NCBI GenBank assembly: GCA_964455095.1
Contig: CAYVUV010000026.1
Span: 1 to 29,066 of the forward strand
DNA from: CAYVUV01 sp964455095
GTDB lineage: Bacteria; Desulfobacterota; Binatia; HRBIN30; CADEER01
Direction of reading: 5' to 3'
Length of the DNA: 29,066 nt
Shown here one piece after another: positions 27,079-29,066 of this stretch; the stretch's first letter is position 1; each line of letters starts with the position of its first letter. The notes beneath the pieces were generated by a model. The model was not told the origin of the DNA. It ran no database searches and saw nothing but the letters and a program-made list of their open reading frames with translations. The translations under genes and the position numbers were made by a program.

Positions 27079-28542
27079 TCAGTCGTCCAGCTCGAACACC
27101 GTGACGACATCGGTCTCACCGTCGGCGCCGCCGTGCAAGACGCGGATGTTGAGCACCAGGCGGCCCGGGCCGTTCTCCTGGGTGAAGTTTTCGCAGGAGA
27201 AGTTCTCGCCCACCGCGTCGTACTGGAACGTATTGCCGGCGACGTTGTCGGCATCGAAGATCTGCACTCGGTGCAGGCCGCTGACATAGCCGAAGAGCTG
27301 CGCTTCGCCGGGTCCGTGCGTGGCACACGGACCCGGCAGTATGGTGAGCTCGACCGGAATGCCCACCGTGTCGTAGCGTGGGTCGGGCGCAATGAGCAAC
27401 GCTCCGGCACCCGAGTCGACTCCGCCGGGAAGCGTGAACGTCGGACCGTTGCAGACGCCCGGGTGTGGATCTTCGGCTGACTCGACCATGCCGCCTTGCG
27501 GAATACAGTCCTCAGTCGTGAAATCGTTCACGCCGACCACGCCGATGTTGTGGTCCTGCGTCGTCGTCAGGCCGAGGTCGGCGCCGCCGGCACATGCGAT
27601 AACGCCGGCCCCCACCTGGGGCACCATCGGGCGAAGACAGAGGTTCGGGAGTCCCAGGTTGATGGACAGGAACTCCGACGCACCCACCAGGTCGACGCGA
27701 CGCAAACCGTTGCCAACTTCCGGGCCGAGCGCCAGATCGAGATAGCCCTGAAAGCCGGTCGTGGTCAGGTCGCCAGGCACCGTGCGGATCAAACTGCTGG
27801 CCGGATTGAGCGAAAATCGCCGCACGCCCGGCACGACGGTTTTGGTCGGCGTAGCGGTGAGCGTGCGCGTGCGCGTCATGGTCACCGTGCGCGTGATCGT
27901 CGCGGTTCCAGCCGGACCGCTGGGGGTCCGAGACGGTGTCCGGGTCGAACTTGCCAGCGGACTCGCAGTGCCGGTGGGCGAGCGGGTCGGCGCCAGACTT
28001 GGGGTGGCGGTGAACGCGGGCGATTGGGTCGCGGTGCGGCTCGGGGTGGCGGTGAACGCGGGGGATTGCGTCGCGGTGCGGCTCGGGGTCCGGGTCGTGG
28101 AAGGTGCGCCGCTGATCGTGCGACTGGCGGTCGCCGTGACCTCGGGCACACCCGTCTCCGTCGCGGTGGGGCTCGCCGTGGGCTCGAGTGGGCTCGGTGT
28201 CACGGTCGGCGGTTCACCGGTTGGAGTCGACATCGGAGGCTGGGTCTCGGTCGGCGTCGCCGCCGGAACACACCCGTACAGGGCGCCCGACACGCCGCGT
28301 ATGAGCTCGTCGATACTAACCAGCGTATCGCCGTTGGTGTCGGCCGCCTGGCAGCGCGCCAGTGGCTCGGCCTCGAGGGAGATGGCCACTTGCAAAACCA
28401 ATTCGTCGATTCCGATCGTACCATTACCATTGCAGTCGCCGGCGCATTCGAGCGCGGAGGGCAGCAATGCGGCCAGCGGCGCCGGCCACGACAGGAAACA
28501 GAGCAGCGCGGCAGCGCCGCAAGACAAATATTTTCGAACCAC
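27079..28542 (-). CDS. Secreted dockerin-like protein with Thr/Pro/Ser-rich linker
   Basis: A 487-residue exported protein. GTG 28542 (GAAGG upstream) opens a signal peptide of about 25 residues. Two dockerin-type EF-hand loops follow: D36-x-N38-x-N40...E47 and D68-x-N70-x-D72...E79, each with the IDEL helix, so calcium binding is likely. Residues 95-238 are a Thr/Pro/Ser-rich linker, including a 14-residue unit (RTATQSPAFTATPS) repeated twice, encoded by a 42-bp tandem repeat. Residues 240-487 form a globular domain of beta character with several cysteines. I know no function for that domain. Such linkers are common in surface proteins of uncultured deltaproteobacterium-like lineages. Confidence 0.85.
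   Translation of the reverse strand: MVRKYLSCGAAALLCFLSWPAPLAALLPSALECAGDCNGNGTIGIDELVLQVAISLEAEPLARCQAADTNGDTLVSIDELIRGVSGALYGCVPAATPTETQPPMSTPTGEPPTVTPSPLEPTASPTATETGVPEVTATASRTISGAPSTTRTPSRTATQSPAFTATPSRTATQSPAFTATPSLAPTRSPTGTASPLASSTRTPSRTPSGPAGTATITRTVTMTRTRTLTATPTKTVVPGVRRFSLNPASSLIRTVPGDLTTTGFQGYLDLALGPEVGNGLRRVDLVGASEFLSINLGLPNLCLRPMVPQVGAGVIACAGGADLGLTTTQDHNIGVVGVNDFTTEDCIPQGGMVESAEDPHPGVCNGPTFTLPGGVDSGAGALLIAPDPRYDTVGIPVELTILPGPCATHGPGEAQLFGYVSGLHRVQIFDADNVAGNTFQYDAVGENFSCENFTQENGPGRLVLNIRVLHGGADGETDVVTVFELDD
27999..28082 (-). repeat. 42-bp tandem repeat in the linker of the dockerin-like gene
   Basis: Two near-identical 42-base copies (27999-28040 and 28041-28082), differing at a few bases, encode the repeated 14-residue Thr/Ser/Pro unit. 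A degenerate third copy follows. In-frame unit length means copy-number change would only alter linker length. Confidence 0.85.
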
Positions 28543-28682
28543 TGCGCACCTTCGGAATAGTGGGTCGTTGTTATCGGAAATCGCGCGTTGACGCCACGTA
28601 CCGCCGCCGCGGCGCTCGTGGGCGCGCCGTTCTGTAAATCGCTGCAAAAGGGCGTATCGACGTGCTACAGCCCAAGGACGTG

Positions 28683-29066
28683 ATGCGAGGGTTCCGTACA
28701 CATTCCGCCAGCGCAGTGGCGATGCTGGTGCTCTTTGCCACCGCCCTGATCACGCCCAGGCCCGGGGTGTTCTTCCACGACCACGCCGGTGGCGACCACG
28801 TGCATGTCCACAGCGACGCCACGCTGCCGCGTGCCCACGCGCATGCGGCGGGCCATCATCACCACGGCCCCGGCGGGCACCATCACCACCATCACATCGC
28901 ACCCGTTCACACGGTCCACCACGACACACCGCCAGCAAGAGCTGGAGGGCCAGTGTTGGGCCGCCCGACGGCGCACGCCGGCGGGCACTGGCATGTCCAG
29001 AACCCGTACCACCGCGCGGTTACCACCCAGGTGCCGCGCATCCTCGCCACCGGGTTCACCGCCCCG
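28683..29066 (+). CDS. Very histidine-rich exported protein (partial)
   Basis: The frame is open from ATG 28683 (AAGGA four bases upstream) to the window edge, 128 codons, with the C-terminus missing. A hydrophobic N-terminal segment (about residues 10-25: AVAMLVLFATALI) suggests a signal peptide or anchor. It is followed by about two dozen histidines in a 100-residue stretch, in clusters such as HVHVH, HHHH and HHHHHH, with GHWHVQNPYH further on. That composition fits binding of Zn, Ni, Co or Cu outside the cytoplasm. The family is not identified. It is divergent from the dockerin-like gene with 140 bases between starts. Confidence 0.7.
   Translation, partial: MRGFRTHSASAVAMLVLFATALITPRPGVFFHDHAGGDHVHVHSDATLPRAHAHAAGHHHHGPGGHHHHHHIAPVHTVHHDTPPARAGGPVLGRPTAHAGGHWHVQNPYHRAVTTQVPRILATGFTAP

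Overview
The window is GC-rich bacterial chromosomal DNA, densely packed with genes and free of recognisable phage, IS, rRNA, tRNA or CRISPR elements. The mix points to an uncultured deltaproteobacterium-like lineage, possibly Binatota/Desulfobacterota-related: an F420/LLM-type oxidoreductase, a GMC oxidoreductase with a gluconate-dehydrogenase-type small subunit, a large nitrite/sulfite reductase, glutaryl-CoA dehydrogenase, secreted FG-GAP and dockerin/Thr-Pro-rich proteins, and many GTG starts. That placement is an inference from gene content, not a phylogenetic result.

Left part (1-5854): three minus-strand genes with wide gaps, namely a secreted FG-GAP repeat protein that runs off the left edge and seems to continue into a PstS-like domain, a membrane fatty-acid-hydroxylase-family enzyme and a lipocalin lipoprotein. 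They are followed by a plus-strand secreted alpha/beta hydrolase. All of these are envelope or exported proteins.

Middle left (5868-15688): eight minus-strand genes in one direction. In transcription order they are nitrite/sulfite reductase, a small conserved unknown protein, a Tat-type gluconate-2-dehydrogenase subunit 3, a GMC oxidoreductase, an LLM flavin oxidoreductase, a SnoaL/NTF2-like protein, a coniferyl-type aldehyde dehydrogenase and an ApaH-like phosphatase. Several are coupled by gaps of 1-12 bases. A pair of inverted REP-like repeats interrupts the run.

Middle (15791-19420): a plus-strand housekeeping operon proA-nadD-rsfS followed by a TPR protein that appears to be a fusion of LapA and LapB. 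Convergent to it (19633-23002, minus) lies fabF followed by two tandem Get3/ArsA-like ATPases, both joined by GTGA stop/start overlaps. A second pair of inverted REP-like repeats fills the convergent gap.

Right part (23154-29066): a secreted redoxin and an SDR dehydrogenase are divergent. Then come glutaryl-CoA dehydrogenase, an RluB/RluF-type pseudouridine synthase, a HIT-family protein, a secreted dockerin-like protein with a Thr/Pro/Ser-rich linker, and the start of a very histidine-rich exported protein cut by the right edge.

Five points stand out: (i) -10-like hexamers placed 6-7 bases before the start codon of several first-in-operon genes without a Shine-Dalgarno site, suggesting leaderless transcription; (ii) the LapA-LapB fusion; (iii) the Get3-like ATPase pair coupled to fabF; (iv) the conserved unknown partner of the sulfite reductase; (v) a C-tract that may have shifted the fabF start. 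No intergenic gap exceeds 300 bases.
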